Shown piece after piece: positions 51,632-61,025 of a DNA stretch of 64,000 bases; position 1 is the stretch's first letter, and each line of letters begins with the position of its first letter. This stretch comes from Pseudomonas lalkuanensis (GTDB taxonomy: Bacteria > Pseudomonadota > Gammaproteobacteria > Pseudomonadales > Pseudomonadaceae): the NCBI RefSeq assembly GCF_008807375.1, contig NZ_CP043311.1, positions 3,142,001 through 3,206,000 on the forward strand, given 5' to 3'. The notes beneath the pieces are model-generated. The model worked only from the letters and a program-made list of their open reading frames with translations. It had not been told where the DNA came from and did no database searches. The translations under genes and the position numbers were made by a program.

Positions 51632-52531
51632 ATGATCGTCCGTCCAAAACCCAACCTGCTGATTATCCTGACCGCACTGAAGGGCTCCATCGCGCGGCAC
51701 ATTGCCCTGCGCACCCTGCTGATCACCCTGCTCGCCTGCCTTATCGTGGTCGTCGAGCGCCTGCATCCTGACTGGTTCACTCGGATCAACGCCATGCCCT
51801 TCACCCTGCTCGGGCTGGCGTTGTCGATCTTCCTGAGCTTTCGCAACAACGCGTGCTACGACCGTTGGTGGGAAGGTCGCAAGGCCTGGGGCCAGATCAT
51901 CATTGAAGTCCGATCCTTCATCCGCCAGAGCGTGGCCATCGACGATGCGCCCACGCGCGAAGCCCTGCTGCGCGAACTGTGCGGATTCGCCCATGCGCTC
52001 AATGCCCGGCTGCGCGGCGAGGATGAACTGGCAGCAGCGCGCCCGTGGCTGAGCGGCGCGCCCGATACCCATGGAATCAATACCAGTGACGGCCTGCTGC
52101 GGCGGATCGGTGGCCAATGCGCCCGGCTGGCCAGCCAGGGACAGATCAACGAGTGGCGCTACACCCTGCTCGAATCGCGCCTGTCCGGCCTCAGCTGCGC
52201 CCAGGCCACCTGCGAGCGGATCAAGAACACACCGCTGCCCTTCCCCTACACATTGCTGCTGCACCGCACCAGCTACATCTTCTGCCTGCTGCTGCCCTTT
52301 GCCATGGCCGGCGCCCTGGGCTGGCTGACGCCGATCATCACCATCATCGTCGCCTATACCTTCTTCGGCCTGGACGCCATCGGCGACCAGCTCGAAGACC
52401 CGTTCGGGCGTGATGAGAACGACCTGGCCACCGACTCGATGGTGCGCACCCTGGAGCGGGAAATCCTCGATGCGCTCGGCCAGCGTGACCTGCCTCCGCC
52501 GCTCGAACCAGTGGACCATGTCCTGACCTGA
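51632..52531 (+). CDS. bestrophin/UPF0187-family membrane channel (YneE type)
   Basis: 299-residue membrane protein, family of bacterial bestrophin homologues that form pentameric ion channels. Signature segments: MIVRPKPNLLIILTALKGSI, then LSIFLSFRNNACYDRWWEGR (the conserved RxNxxYxRWWE), and C-terminal TFFGLDAIGDQLEDPFGRD. About four hydrophobic segments. The ATG at 51632 gives the family-typical N-terminus, although no good ribosome site is visible. Anion or cation selectivity is unknown. It converges with a dioxygenase gene. Confidence 0.87.
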   Translation: MIVRPKPNLLIILTALKGSIARHIALRTLLITLLACLIVVVERLHPDWFTRINAMPFTLLGLALSIFLSFRNNACYDRWWEGRKAWGQIIIEVRSFIRQSVAIDDAPTREALLRELCGFAHALNARLRGEDELAAARPWLSGAPDTHGINTSDGLLRRIGGQCARLASQGQINEWRYTLLESRLSGLSCAQATCERIKNTPLPFPYTLLLHRTSYIFCLLLPFAMAGALGWLTPIITIIVAYTFFGLDAIGDQLEDPFGRDENDLATDSMVRTLEREILDALGQRDLPPPLEPVDHVLT

Positions 52532-52537
52532 TGCCGT

Positions 52538-53431
52538 TCAGGGCGCCACGTAGGGCTCGATGAACCAGCACCCCAGCAACTCATCCAGGCGCTTGCCGTC
52601 GCTCAGGCGGCGAAACAGTCCGGGCGTCATCCAGGGTGCGTGCCCATCCACGTTGGGCGCCCCGCGTCCGTCTTTCAGGTCCTGGATCAGCAAGGTCCGG
52701 GTCTCGAAGGAAATCCGCGTGAGTCCGCTGCTGTTGCCCACCCCTGCGTGAGCGTGGGCACCGGAGAACGCGATCAGCTCGCCGGGCTCGATCAGTACCG
52801 GCACACCCTGCTCCTCCGGTTCAGCCAGCAGATGGGGGATGGCTTCGTCTGCATCCACCGAGTTGCGCCCGTCGCGATGGGAGCGCTGCAGGATCGCCTG
52901 CATGTCGAAGCCCGCGCTGGTGTTCGGCAGCGGCCTTCGCCACAGGCCGGGATAGATCGCGAAGGTGCGCTCCTCCGTGATCGGGTAGATGGGCGCCCAC
53001 CAGTTGGTCTGGCTGTAGAGATTGGAAGCCCAGGTGTCCCGGTGGAAGGCGATGGTGGCGGTGGTCCGCGCTCGGGACGTCGGCTGACCGGGTTCCTGGT
53101 GGGGCTGGAAGCGCAGATGCAAGCGGTCGCAGGCCAATCGCTCCGGGTAGAAGCCCATGCTTGCCAGCAATTCACACCACAGCCGCCGCACCTCGGGCGA
53201 CGTCGCGAACTCCCGCTGGCACCGTTCGAAGCAACGCACCTGCTCGGCGTGAGACAAATGCAGATGAATCTCCTCCGGATGGAACGGCTGCAGCCGAGCC
53301 TCCAGCAGCTCCCGGCTGAAAGCCACCAGCGCTGCCATGTCCGGCGAGCGTTCGAAGCGCAGGATCTCCCCGGCGTAGATGCGGGACTGAAACACGTGGG
53401 GGTCGAAGGGCGTGGCGAGAGTGCTGTACAT
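52538..53431 (-). CDS. putative Fe(II)/2-oxoglutarate oxygenase (phytanoyl-CoA dioxygenase-like)
   Basis: 297 residues. A facial-triad pattern is present: His130-x-Asp132 (AFHRDTW) and His228 in GAHAHAGVGN, with Arg239 (LTRISFETRT) where the 2-oxoglutarate anchor is expected. The middle region WASNLYSQTNWWAPIYPITE is unusually aromatic. I cannot assign a subfamily; substrate unknown. GGAG sits four bases before the ATG. It stands alone between convergent bestrophin and a divergent broken hydrolase. Confidence 0.68.
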   Translation of the reverse strand: MYSTLATPFDPHVFQSRIYAGEILRFERSPDMAALVAFSRELLEARLQPFHPEEIHLHLSHAEQVRCFERCQREFATSPEVRRLWCELLASMGFYPERLACDRLHLRFQPHQEPGQPTSRARTTATIAFHRDTWASNLYSQTNWWAPIYPITEERTFAIYPGLWRRPLPNTSAGFDMQAILQRSHRDGRNSVDADEAIPHLLAEPEEQGVPVLIEPGELIAFSGAHAHAGVGNSSGLTRISFETRTLLIQDLKDGRGAPNVDGHAPWMTPGLFRRLSDGKRLDELLGCWFIEPYVAP

Positions 53432-53620
53432 GGGACTCCATCCCGAAGGCGGCGGAATCTCGACTCTAGAAGCAGGTCACGGGCGAAAACAGCAGCAGAA
53501 CCCGGTACGAAATACGGATCAGAACAAGGTCACCGAGGGCTGGTCGCCAGCGAGCCGGCAGCGGTTCCCCATCCGACCAGACTTGGCGATTGCCCAACCC
53601 ATTTTTCGAGGACACCTGTC

Positions 53621-54310
53621 ATGCCTGCCAAACCCAATATCCTGCTGGTACACGGTGCCTGGGGCGATGCCTCGCACTGGCGCTACCTGATTCCCCTGCT
53701 GCTCGACGCTGGGTACCCGGTCCGCGCGGTGCAGAACCCGCTCACCTCACCGGCCGACGAAGTGGCGCGCACCCGCAAGCTGGCCGAATCCCTTGGCGGG
53801 CCGACAGTGCTGGTGGGCCATTCCCATGGCGGCGCGGTGATCTCGGGAGCCGGACACGCGGCCAATGTGGTCGGTCTGGTATTCGTGGCCGCCTTCGCGC
53901 CGGATGAAGGCGACAGCCTGGGCGGCATCTTCGCCCGCGCCGAACCGCCGCAAGGCGCTGGCGGCATCCGCCCTGACGCGGAAGGTTTCCTCCGGCTGGC
54001 GGGCGACAGCTGCCACGCCAACTTCTGCGCGGACCTGCGCGAGCGCGACGCCCAGATCATGGCGGTCACCCAGAAACCCATCGCCGCGCGCTGCTTCGAA
54101 GACAAGGCCGGAGCGCCGGCCTGACGCGGCAAACCCAGTTGGTATCAGGTGTCATCGGGCGATCACATGATCCCGCCGGCTACCCAGGCCTGGATGGCCG
54201 AGCGCATCCAGGCACGTGAAACCATCACCCTGGATGCCAGCCACGCCTCGCTGGCATCGCGGCCCAGGGCGATATTCGAGTTGATCGATGAGGCGGCGAA
54301 ATCGCTGTAG
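53621..54310 (+). pseudogene. alpha/beta hydrolase gene interrupted by an in-frame TGA
   Basis: The frame starts MPAKPNILLVHGAWGDASHW and has the nucleophile Ser68 in LVGHSHGG. A TGA at 54122-54124 (codon 168) stops it where relatives have Trp in a PAWK.KPSWY segment. The same frame then continues for 61 codons, with PSWYQVSSGDHMIPPATQAW, MAERIQARETITLDASHASL, and ends at TAG 54308. The downstream part holds the catalytic Asp region and the His (DASHAS), so the 167-residue product would lack the triad His. No frameshift is needed: a single TGG-to-TGA change (or read error) explains it. Confidence 0.82.
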
Positions 54311-54317
54311 CCGCCCC

Positions 54318-55118
54318 TCACCCGTTCATGGGTGCATTGGGATTGTTGATCGCATACAGGTAACAGTCCGCCATGCTGTGGTCGCCTGCAAAGCTGGAGT
54401 AGCTGGCCGTGAAGGTCACGGCCAGTCCCAGGTGCTGGTAGACCCAGGAGTCGGTCACGCCCGGCGGGACTTCGGGCACCAGGTCACTGTCGTTGACTAC
54501 CCGGTAGGTGGGTATGCTCAGGCCGTTGTAGTAAGCGGCAAAACTGGGGTCGACCACTCGGGGACTGGCGAAGTTGTAATGCTGCAGCGGCTGGTCCGGC
54601 CACTGGGTGTGCAGGTCGAGCACTGCCAGGCTGGACAGCGCGCTGCCCAGGCTGTGGCCGCAGACCCAGAGATTACCGCCGGGCTGAAGGCCGTCAACGG
54701 CCTGCAAGGCCTGATCGCGCAGGGACGTATAGAGCTTGAGGAAGCCTGCGTGCACCTGGCCTACCCCCGACTGCCAGGGGTAGGCCGATTGCTTGGCGTC
54801 CAGGTCGTCCACCCAGTCCTGTGCCGATTCGGTGCCACGGAATACCAGGTACACCGCGCCGGTCGGGTCCATGGCGGCAAAGCCGAAAGGCTCGGACTCG
54901 TTGATGTATTTCAGCTCGCTGAGAATGCTCCAGACCGGCGCGGAGAAACTCCACCCGCTCATGCTTGGCGCCTGCCAGTTGAAGTCCGAAGGCTTGCGCG
55001 GTTTGTCCTGTTGCAGCCATTGCTCGTACTGGTCGTAGGCCGCCTCCACCAGACCGGCGCATTGCAGGGCCTGGGACAGAGAAAACGCAGAGGGGAAGTA
55101 CATCGGAAGACTGGGCAT
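54318..55118 (-). CDS. class 3 lipase-like protein
   Basis: 266 residues. Lipase_3 features: LVFRGTESAQDWVDDLDAKQ, VHAGFLKLY, the nucleophile Ser156 in CGHSLGSALSSLA, and FASPRVVDPSFA, followed by RVVNDSDLVPEVPP (Asp) and GDHSMADCYLY (His). This is a complete triad for a triacylglycerol-lipase fold. No signal peptide is evident, so location is unclear. AAGGAGG precedes the ATG at 55118. Its end is eight bases from the broken hydrolase on the other strand; a LysR gene is divergent. Confidence 0.87.
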   Translation of the reverse strand: MPSLPMYFPSAFSLSQALQCAGLVEAAYDQYEQWLQQDKPRKPSDFNWQAPSMSGWSFSAPVWSILSELKYINESEPFGFAAMDPTGAVYLVFRGTESAQDWVDDLDAKQSAYPWQSGVGQVHAGFLKLYTSLRDQALQAVDGLQPGGNLWVCGHSLGSALSSLAVLDLHTQWPDQPLQHYNFASPRVVDPSFAAYYNGLSIPTYRVVNDSDLVPEVPPGVTDSWVYQHLGLAVTFTASYSSFAGDHSMADCYLYAINNPNAPMNG

Positions 55119-55270
55119 GATGGCCTCCTTGCCTGTGGGAATGGCTACCCACTCTAGACGATGCCCAGCCGACGTAAAGCCGCGCGCTGGCACGCGATGA
55201 CCGCCGGCAATACCTTTACTCCTGTGCAGCCGTCACTAGAATCGCCTGAATCCTCGAACAGGATTCAGCA

Positions 55271-56170
55271 ATGAAGCCCGTATCCGCCGCCGACCTGAAC
55301 GTCTTCCTCAGCATCGCCGCCCACCTCAGTTTCAGCCGCGCGGCTGTCGAACTCGGGCTTTCCCCGTCTGCCCTGAGCCATGCCCTGCGCGCCCTGGAGG
55401 AGCGCCTGGGCGTGCGTCTGTTCAACCGCACCACCCGCAGTGTGGCCCTCACCGAAGCCGGCGAGCGCCTCTACTCCCGGATCAAGCCGGCGTTCCGCGA
55501 CATCGACGACGCCCTGGAAGACCTCAACCAGTTCCGCGATACGCCGTCCGGTACCCTGCGCATCAATGCCGGCCGCGCCGCCGCGCAACTGGTGCTGCTG
55601 CCGCTGGCCAGCCGCTTCCTCGAGGCCTATCCGGATGTGACCCTGGAAATCTCCGCCGACGACGCCCTGGTGGACGTGGTGTCGTCCGGCTACGACGCCG
55701 GCGTGCGCTTCGGCGAACGGCTGGAGGCCGACATGGTGTCCCTGCCCATCGGCCCCTACCTGCGTTCGGTGGTGGTAGCGGCGCCAGGCTTCTTCGAACG
55801 CCATCCGGTTCCACAGAAGCCCGAGGACCTGCACGGCCTGCCCTGCATCCGCCACCGTTTCCCCAGCGGCAACTTCTACCGCTGGGAATTCGAGCGTGGT
55901 GGCATGCAACTGGAGATAGAAGTGGGCGGCCCGCTGACCCTGGGGGACGTGGGCCTGATGGTGGGACCGGCATTGCAGGGCGTGGGGCTGGCCTACGTGT
56001 TCGAGGAGATGGTCGCCGAACACATTGCCGAAGGCCGCTTGGTGCAGGTGCTCGGCGACTGGTGCCCCTACTACCCCGGCCTGCACCTCTACTACCCCAG
56101 CCGCCGACAGGTGCCAGCGGTGCTCAAGGCCTTCATCGACTTCGCCCGCGCCGCCCGGCAGGAGCAATGA
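55271..56170 (+). CDS. LysR-family regulator (CrgA/AaeR-type)
   Basis: 299 residues. N-terminal helix-turn-helix (about 5-65): LNVFLSIAAHLSFSRAAVEL, GLSPSALSHALRALEERLGV, RLFNRTTRSVALTEAGERL. The effector domain (about 90-295) includes LPLASRFLEAYPDVTLEISA. It is divergent from the lipase gene, a possible target. It lacks the TTGAG-N5-CTCAA dyad in its promoter region, unlike the other catabolic promoters downstream. Effector unknown. Confidence 0.88.
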   Translation: MKPVSAADLNVFLSIAAHLSFSRAAVELGLSPSALSHALRALEERLGVRLFNRTTRSVALTEAGERLYSRIKPAFRDIDDALEDLNQFRDTPSGTLRINAGRAAAQLVLLPLASRFLEAYPDVTLEISADDALVDVVSSGYDAGVRFGERLEADMVSLPIGPYLRSVVVAAPGFFERHPVPQKPEDLHGLPCIRHRFPSGNFYRWEFERGGMQLEIEVGGPLTLGDVGLMVGPALQGVGLAYVFEEMVAEHIAEGRLVQVLGDWCPYYPGLHLYYPSRRQVPAVLKAFIDFARAARQEQ

Positions 56171-56276
56171 CCGCCAAGGGCGGTGCGCCTTCGCGAAGGG
56201 TGCGTCGTACATGCCAGCCCGTAGGGGGAAAATCGCGTCTTGTTTCCACCATTCGAATCTCACCCCGACTACCGGT

Positions 56277-56302
56277 GGTGGACCGGTGAAGCGTGGTCCA
56301 CC
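56277..56302. repeat. hairpin between convergent LysR and MFS genes
   Basis: GGTGGACC (56277-56284), ten-base loop, GGTCCACC (56295-56302), then CTACG. This resembles Pseudomonas intergenic hairpin repeats with GGTCCACCCTACG ends. It may act in both directions as a terminator or a repeat element. Confidence 0.5.
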
Positions 56303-56354
56303 CTACGCGACCGGTCAGGGTGCGCCGCGCGCACCGGGGCCCCGGCCGTTGTCG

Positions 56355-57689
56355 TCAACGCAGCGGCTGGCCCTTCATCTCCGGCATGCGGATGTACACC
56401 ACCAGGCTGACCATGCACACCGCCGCCACGTAGAGCCAGAACAGGTGGCCGTAGCCGGCGCCCGATACCGCCGTCATGATGTAGGGCGAGGTGCCGCCGA
56501 ACAGGGTGACCGACAACGCGTAGGGCAAGGCGATGCCGGTGACGCGGACCTCCGCCGGAAACTGCTCGGCCATGGTGACCGCCGACGCGGCGCCGAAGCC
56601 GGTGAGGATCACCATGGAAATGGTCTGCAGCAGCACCACCTCACCGAGGCTGATGCCCTGGTAAAGCAGGCCGAAACTTGGCCAGGCCCAGAGGATCGAA
56701 GCGGCTGCGAAGGCGATCAGCACCGGGCGACGGCCAATGCGGTCGGCCAGCATGCCCACCAGCGGCATCAGAAGCAGGGACACGCCCACGGCGATGGCGC
56801 CGGCCAGCAACGTCTCGCGAATGGGCATGCCGGTGACCAGGTGGACCTGGGAGGGGTAGCTCACCATCCACACGTAGTTCAGCAGGTTGCCGGCCATGGC
56901 GACGCCAATCACCCGCAGCACGTCCTTGCGGTGGGTGGTGAAGATGTCACGGATCGGGCGCTTCTCGACGGCCTTCTTCGCCACGCGCGACTTGAACACG
57001 TCGGTCTCCTTCACCGACAGACGAATCCACAGCGTCAGCACACCCATCGCCGCAGCAATGATGAACGCCACGCGCCAGCCCCAGTCTTCCAGCGCGGTAT
57101 CGCTGCCGACAGACGCCAGCACGAAGCCCAGCAGGAAGGACACCAGGGTCCCGGCGTTGATCGCGAACCACTGCCAGGAGCCGGCGAAGGCTCGACGATT
57201 GGACGGCGCCGATTCGATCAGGAAGGCCGAGGCGGAACCGAACTCACCCCCGGCGGAGAAGCCCTGGGTCAGGCGCGCGAGAACCAGGATGATCGGCGCG
57301 GCGATGCCGATGCTTTCGTAGTTGGGGCAGATGCCGATCACCAGCGAGGCCAGCGACATCAGCAGGATCGAAAGGGCCAGGCCCTTCTTGCGGCCGTAGC
57401 GGTCGGCGAACACGCCGAGTACCGCACCGCCGATGGGGCGCATCAGGAAGCCCACCGCGAAAACGGCCAGCACCGAGAGCAGCGCGGTGAGGCTGTTGCC
57501 GGCCGGGAAGAACTGTTTGGCGAGAATGGAGGAGAAGGTCGCGTAGATCACCCAGTCCGTGTACTCGACTATGGTGCCTAGGGTGGCGGCGACTATGGCC
57601 TTCTTCTCGGTCCGGGTGAGGCTGCGGCCCAGGTCGGCCGGGCTGGTTTCAGGCATGAGACCGCCAATCGCACTATTGTCGTTGTTCAT
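56355..57689 (-). CDS. MFS transporter of the metabolite:H+ symporter (MHS/ShiA-PcaT) type
   Basis: 444 residues, 12 hydrophobic segments. MHS-family features: GTIVEYTDWVIYATFSSILA (helix 1), RPIGGAVLGVFADRYGRKKG (the loop 2-3 signature), LTRLTQG-type RLTQGFSAGGEFGSASAFLI, and VGMLADRIGRRPVLIAFAAA. Such carriers import organic acids (shikimate, alpha-ketoglutarate, aromatic acids, betaine). GGGAG precedes the ATG at 57689. Divergent from an aldehyde dehydrogenase and sharing two TTGAG-N5-CTCAA dyads with it. Confidence 0.9.
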   Translation of the reverse strand: MNNDNSAIGGLMPETSPADLGRSLTRTEKKAIVAATLGTIVEYTDWVIYATFSSILAKQFFPAGNSLTALLSVLAVFAVGFLMRPIGGAVLGVFADRYGRKKGLALSILLMSLASLVIGICPNYESIGIAAPIILVLARLTQGFSAGGEFGSASAFLIESAPSNRRAFAGSWQWFAINAGTLVSFLLGFVLASVGSDTALEDWGWRVAFIIAAAMGVLTLWIRLSVKETDVFKSRVAKKAVEKRPIRDIFTTHRKDVLRVIGVAMAGNLLNYVWMVSYPSQVHLVTGMPIRETLLAGAIAVGVSLLLMPLVGMLADRIGRRPVLIAFAAASILWAWPSFGLLYQGISLGEVVLLQTISMVILTGFGAASAVTMAEQFPAEVRVTGIALPYALSVTLFGGTSPYIMTAVSGAGYGHLFWLYVAAVCMVSLVVYIRMPEMKGQPLR

Positions 57690-57809
57690 TGCGTCGCTCC
57701 CGTGAGCACACTTCTTGTTGTTGATCGCCCGAGGGCGTTCTCTTCTGGTTGGCGAGCAAGATGCAGCGCCACGAGGGCTGCGGTGAAGCGAGATTTCCGC
57801 CCTGTTCGC

Positions 57810-57824
57810 TTGAGCTGAACTCAA
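57810..57824. promoter_or_regulatory. LysR-type operator candidate, site 1
   Basis: TTGAG-CTGAA-CTCAA, extended outward by GC/GC to a 19-base palindrome (57808-57826). It contains the T-N11-A core of LysR-type boxes. It lies in the shared MFS/ALDH promoter region, 57 bases (centre to centre) from site 2. Confidence 0.6.
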
Positions 57825-57866
57825 GCCAGGGCCTCAGGGTGGTGCGTGATCCGGGCACCCTGATGG

Positions 57867-57881
57867 TTGAGTTTTTCTCAA
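57867..57881. promoter_or_regulatory. LysR-type operator candidate, site 2
   Basis: TTGAG-TTTTT-CTCAA, the same dyad as site 1 and as 61026-61040. The region between genes from 57690 to 58007 (about 320 bases) holds no other recognised feature. Confidence 0.6.
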
Positions 57882-58007
57882 GCGGCGGAAGCCGAAAATT
57901 CCTTTGAAGGTGGCGAGCCGAACGCCGAACCTGCCCCCATGTCCGGGTCGACGAACAAGAATCGCCCCCACACATGACCCGGGCCATGAACTGAGGAGAC
58001 TCCAAGC

Positions 58008-59444
58008 ATGTTCCTGAAAGTTGAGAGCTACGTCGGTGGCCGCTTCCTGGCACCGGCCGAAGGCCGCTACGTCGACAAGCTCGATCCGCGCACCGGCCAG
58101 AAGCTGGGCGAAGTCGCCAACAGCAGCCCCGAGCAGGTGGACCTGGCGATCCAGTCCGCCCAGGACGCGCTGCCCGCCTGGCGCGACATGCGGCCATCCG
58201 AACGCGGCCGAATCCTGCTGGAGCTGGCGCGCATCGTGCGCCACAGCGAAGACCGCCTGGGCCGGCTGGAAAGCGCCGAAACCGGCAAGCCCGGCCGCGA
58301 GATGGCCACCCTGATGGACCTCACCGCCCAGTACTTCGAGTTCTACGCCGGCCTGGTCAACGTCATGGACGGCGAAGTGATCAACCAGGGCCCCAACTAC
58401 CACGTCTACACCCGCCGCGATCCCTTCGGCGTGATCGGCGCCATCCTGCCCTGGAACGCCCCGCTGCATCAGGCCGCCCGTGCCATCGCGCCGGCCCTGG
58501 CCACCGGCAACACCCTGGTCGCCAAGCCCTCCGAACACACCTCCGCCTCGCTGGTGGAACTGGCCCGCATCGCCGTGGAAGAAGCCGGCCTGCCTGCCGG
58601 CGTATTCAATGTGATCGTCGGCAAGGGCAGCGTCATCGGCCCGGTAATGGCGCGGCACCCGCTGATGCGCAAGATCTCCTTCACGGGCGGCATTACCGCC
58701 GGCCAGGAACTCGGCCGCATCGCCGCCGAACGCATCCTGCCATTGACCCTGGAACTGGGCGGCAAGTCGGCCAACATCGTCTTCGACGACGCCGATCTCG
58801 ACGCCGCCGCCAGGGGCGCCACCACCGCCTTCACCTGGAATAGCGGCCAGTGGTGCTGCGCCGGCACCCGTCTGCTGGTGCAGGAGAACATCCACGACCG
58901 CTTCGTCGAGAAGCTGCTGGCCCAGGTCGCGGCCCTCCGCGTAGGCCCGGATTTCGACGCCACCTCCGGCCCCATCACCACCCGGGCGCAGTTCGAGAAG
59001 ATCCAGAGCTACTTCCAGATCGCCGAGCGCGAAGGCCTGAAGCCCGCCATCGGCGGCAAGGTGGCCAGCGGTGAGCACCTCGACAACGGCTGGTACATCG
59101 AACCGACCGTCTACACCGGCGTGAACAACGACATGACCCTGGCCAAGGAAGAAATCTTCGGCCCCATCGTCTGCGTCATCCCTTTCAAGGACGAAGCCGA
59201 TGCCTTGTGCATCGCCAACGACAGCGAGTTCGGTCTCGGAGCCGGTATCTGGAGCCGCGACATCGGACGCGTGCACCGCATGGCCGCCGGCCTGGACGCG
59301 GGGCGCATCGTGGTCAACGAGTACAGCGGCGGATTCGTCCAGACACCGTGCGGCGGCTTCAAGCAGAGCGGCTATGGACGCGAGCAGGGTATCGACGCCC
59401 TCTCCCACTACACCCAGTTGAAGTCGGTGATCATCCGGCTTTGA
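58008..59444 (+). CDS. NAD(P)-dependent aldehyde dehydrogenase (betaine-aldehyde type)
   Basis: 478 residues, full ALDH. Motifs: ILPWNAPLHQAARAIAPALA (catalytic Asn), FTGGITAGQELGRIAA (cofactor turn), LELGGKSANIVFDDADLDAA (general base Glu), and GQWCCAGTRLLVQ (nucleophilic Cys), with EEIFGPIVCVIPF near the end. It oxidises an aldehyde to the acid; the pattern resembles betaine/aromatic aldehyde dehydrogenases but does not fix the substrate. The first gene right of the dyads, followed by a strong terminator. Confidence 0.92.
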   Translation: MFLKVESYVGGRFLAPAEGRYVDKLDPRTGQKLGEVANSSPEQVDLAIQSAQDALPAWRDMRPSERGRILLELARIVRHSEDRLGRLESAETGKPGREMATLMDLTAQYFEFYAGLVNVMDGEVINQGPNYHVYTRRDPFGVIGAILPWNAPLHQAARAIAPALATGNTLVAKPSEHTSASLVELARIAVEEAGLPAGVFNVIVGKGSVIGPVMARHPLMRKISFTGGITAGQELGRIAAERILPLTLELGGKSANIVFDDADLDAAARGATTAFTWNSGQWCCAGTRLLVQENIHDRFVEKLLAQVAALRVGPDFDATSGPITTRAQFEKIQSYFQIAEREGLKPAIGGKVASGEHLDNGWYIEPTVYTGVNNDMTLAKEEIFGPIVCVIPFKDEADALCIANDSEFGLGAGIWSRDIGRVHRMAAGLDAGRIVVNEYSGGFVQTPCGGFKQSGYGREQGIDALSHYTQLKSVIIRL

Positions 59445-59455
59445 AGCCCGCTCCC

Positions 59456-59488
59456 AAACAAGACCCCGCCTCGTGCGGGGTCTTGTTT
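59456..59488. terminator. bidirectional Rho-independent terminator
   Basis: AAACAAGACCCCGC, loop CTCGT, GCGGGGTCTTGTTT: perfect 14-pair stem with A-rich left and T-rich right ends. Placed 12 bases after the aldehyde dehydrogenase stop, between it and the convergent porin gene. Confidence 0.9.
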
Positions 59489-59657
59489 GTCGATGCTTTT
59501 GCAGAATGGTTGCACCGCGTGTTTCCTGCGCTTTTACGCCAGCTTGCTTCCATGTTTTACGCAAGGTGGACGAAGCTCTTCTCGTCCATCAGCGGTGGCC
59601 AGCTCAACTGCGAATGGTGGAAGTGAGAAGCGACTTCCACCCTGCATCGACCTCAGA

Positions 59658-60932
59658 TCACCAGAGCGGCAACGTGTAGGTGACGATCAGCCGGTTCTCA
59701 TCGATATCCGGCCCGAAGTTGCTGCGCACGGTCGCGTTGCGCCACTTGAGGCCGAGGTTCTTCAGCGGTCCGTCCTGCACCACATAGGCGATATCGGTAT
59801 CGCGCTCCCACTCCTTGCCCTCGTCCAACCGTCCGTTCACATCCACGCCGTTGCCCGACAGGTAGCGGGTCATGAAGGTCAGGCCGGGGATGCCCAGCGC
59901 GGCGAAATCGAAGTCGTAGCGCGCCTGCCAGGAGCGCTCGTCCTCGTTGCCGAAGTCATTCACCTGCACCAGGTTCACCAGGTAGCCATCAGCCCCGTTG
60001 ACGTAGGCGAAGCCGGTGTCTCCGGACATGCGCTGGTAGCCCAGGCCGAGGGCGTGCGGCCCCAGTTTGTAGGTGGACATGACGCCCAGGGCACGGTTGT
60101 CGACATTGCTGCCGCCAGCGTTGTCGCTGCGCGCCCAGCGCAGGTCGGACTTGATGGAGCCGGCGTCGCCCAGGTCCAGAAGGTGGCCGAGAGTGAAGTA
60201 GTGCTGGCGGTAGATGCCGTCCAGGGCGCCGTAGTGGTAGGCGCTGGTCAACGCCGGCGTCCACTTGTAGGTGGCGCCGGCGAAGTCCAGGGCGTCGCTG
60301 GACCTGCTGCGGCCAAGGACGATATTCCGCGCCCCGCCGTTGAACACCTGCATCTCCTCGTTATCCGAAGAATTACGCAGGTTCACCCGGTCGATGCGCC
60401 CCAGGTCCAGGGTCAGGTCGCGGACTTCTCCGCTGCTGAGCCAGGCACCGCGAAAGGTCTGTGGCAGCAGGCGGCTGTCATTGGACAGCGCGATGGGCAG
60501 CTTGGGCTGCAGGGTGCCGATTTTCAGCAGGCTGCCGGACGCCCGCAGCTTGGCGGTCAGCCCCAGTTCGCTGTACTCGTCCCGGGCCCGATTGGGCTTT
60601 TCCCGGTCCGCCTGCAACAGGCCGGTGCCGGTGCGGTCCGGGCTGGAATCGAGCTTGGCGCCGAGCAAGCCAAGCGCGTCCACACCGACGCCGACCGGCC
60701 CTGCGGTAAAGCCCGACTCGTAGCGCAGCAGAAAGCCCTGGGCCCACTCCTCGGCCTTGTTCTGCGCGGCACCGGCCTGGCGGAAATCGCGGTTGAAGTA
60801 GAAATTGCGCAGTTCCAGGCTGGCCCTGGAATCCTTGATGAAATCGGCATGGACGGTGGCGCTGGCGGCCAGTCCGCAGAACGCGACGAAGGCGTGGGGT
60901 CCGAACGCATCGGCCCGTTTCGGTAAGGTCAT
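59658..60932 (-). CDS. OprD-family outer membrane porin
   Basis: 424 residues. The signal peptide ends near AASATVHA, followed by DFIKDSRASLELRNFYFNRD, the standard mature start of OprD porins. Further signatures: AEEWAQGFLLRYESGFTAGP, GVDALGLLGAKLDSSPDRTG, and the aromatic C-terminus TYTLPLW. OprD porins admit specific small molecules such as basic amino acids or aromatic acids. It shares a TTGAG-N5-CTCAA site with the divergent LysR gene. Substrate is likely the one imported by the MHS transporter. Confidence 0.92.
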   Translation of the reverse strand: MTLPKRADAFGPHAFVAFCGLAASATVHADFIKDSRASLELRNFYFNRDFRQAGAAQNKAEEWAQGFLLRYESGFTAGPVGVGVDALGLLGAKLDSSPDRTGTGLLQADREKPNRARDEYSELGLTAKLRASGSLLKIGTLQPKLPIALSNDSRLLPQTFRGAWLSSGEVRDLTLDLGRIDRVNLRNSSDNEEMQVFNGGARNIVLGRSRSSDALDFAGATYKWTPALTSAYHYGALDGIYRQHYFTLGHLLDLGDAGSIKSDLRWARSDNAGGSNVDNRALGVMSTYKLGPHALGLGYQRMSGDTGFAYVNGADGYLVNLVQVNDFGNEDERSWQARYDFDFAALGIPGLTFMTRYLSGNGVDVNGRLDEGKEWERDTDIAYVVQDGPLKNLGLKWRNATVRSNFGPDIDENRLIVTYTLPLW

Positions 60933-61025
60933 GGAGCGGCTCTCTCTTGTTGTTGTGACAGGTCCGGGGGCCGATGCTAGAAAGCCGCCAGAGCCCGCGA
61001 CAAACGAGAAAATAACGGCCTTCGC

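Noticed and set aside
52640..53620. Upstream extension of the broken hydrolase frame over the oxygenase gene
   Set aside because: The extension is antisense to a gene; the real ATG is at 53621 with the normal N-terminus.
54122..54124. TGA as a selenocysteine codon
   Set aside because: Relatives have Trp here, not Cys, and no SECIS-like hairpin was evident just downstream.
56025..57581. 518-codon plus-strand frame opposite the MFS transporter
   Set aside because: Low-complexity antisense composition, no start site; the transporter on the other strand is unambiguous.
57834..59564. 576-codon minus-strand frame opposite the aldehyde dehydrogenase
   Set aside because: Shadow frame; the dehydrogenase has all catalytic motifs.
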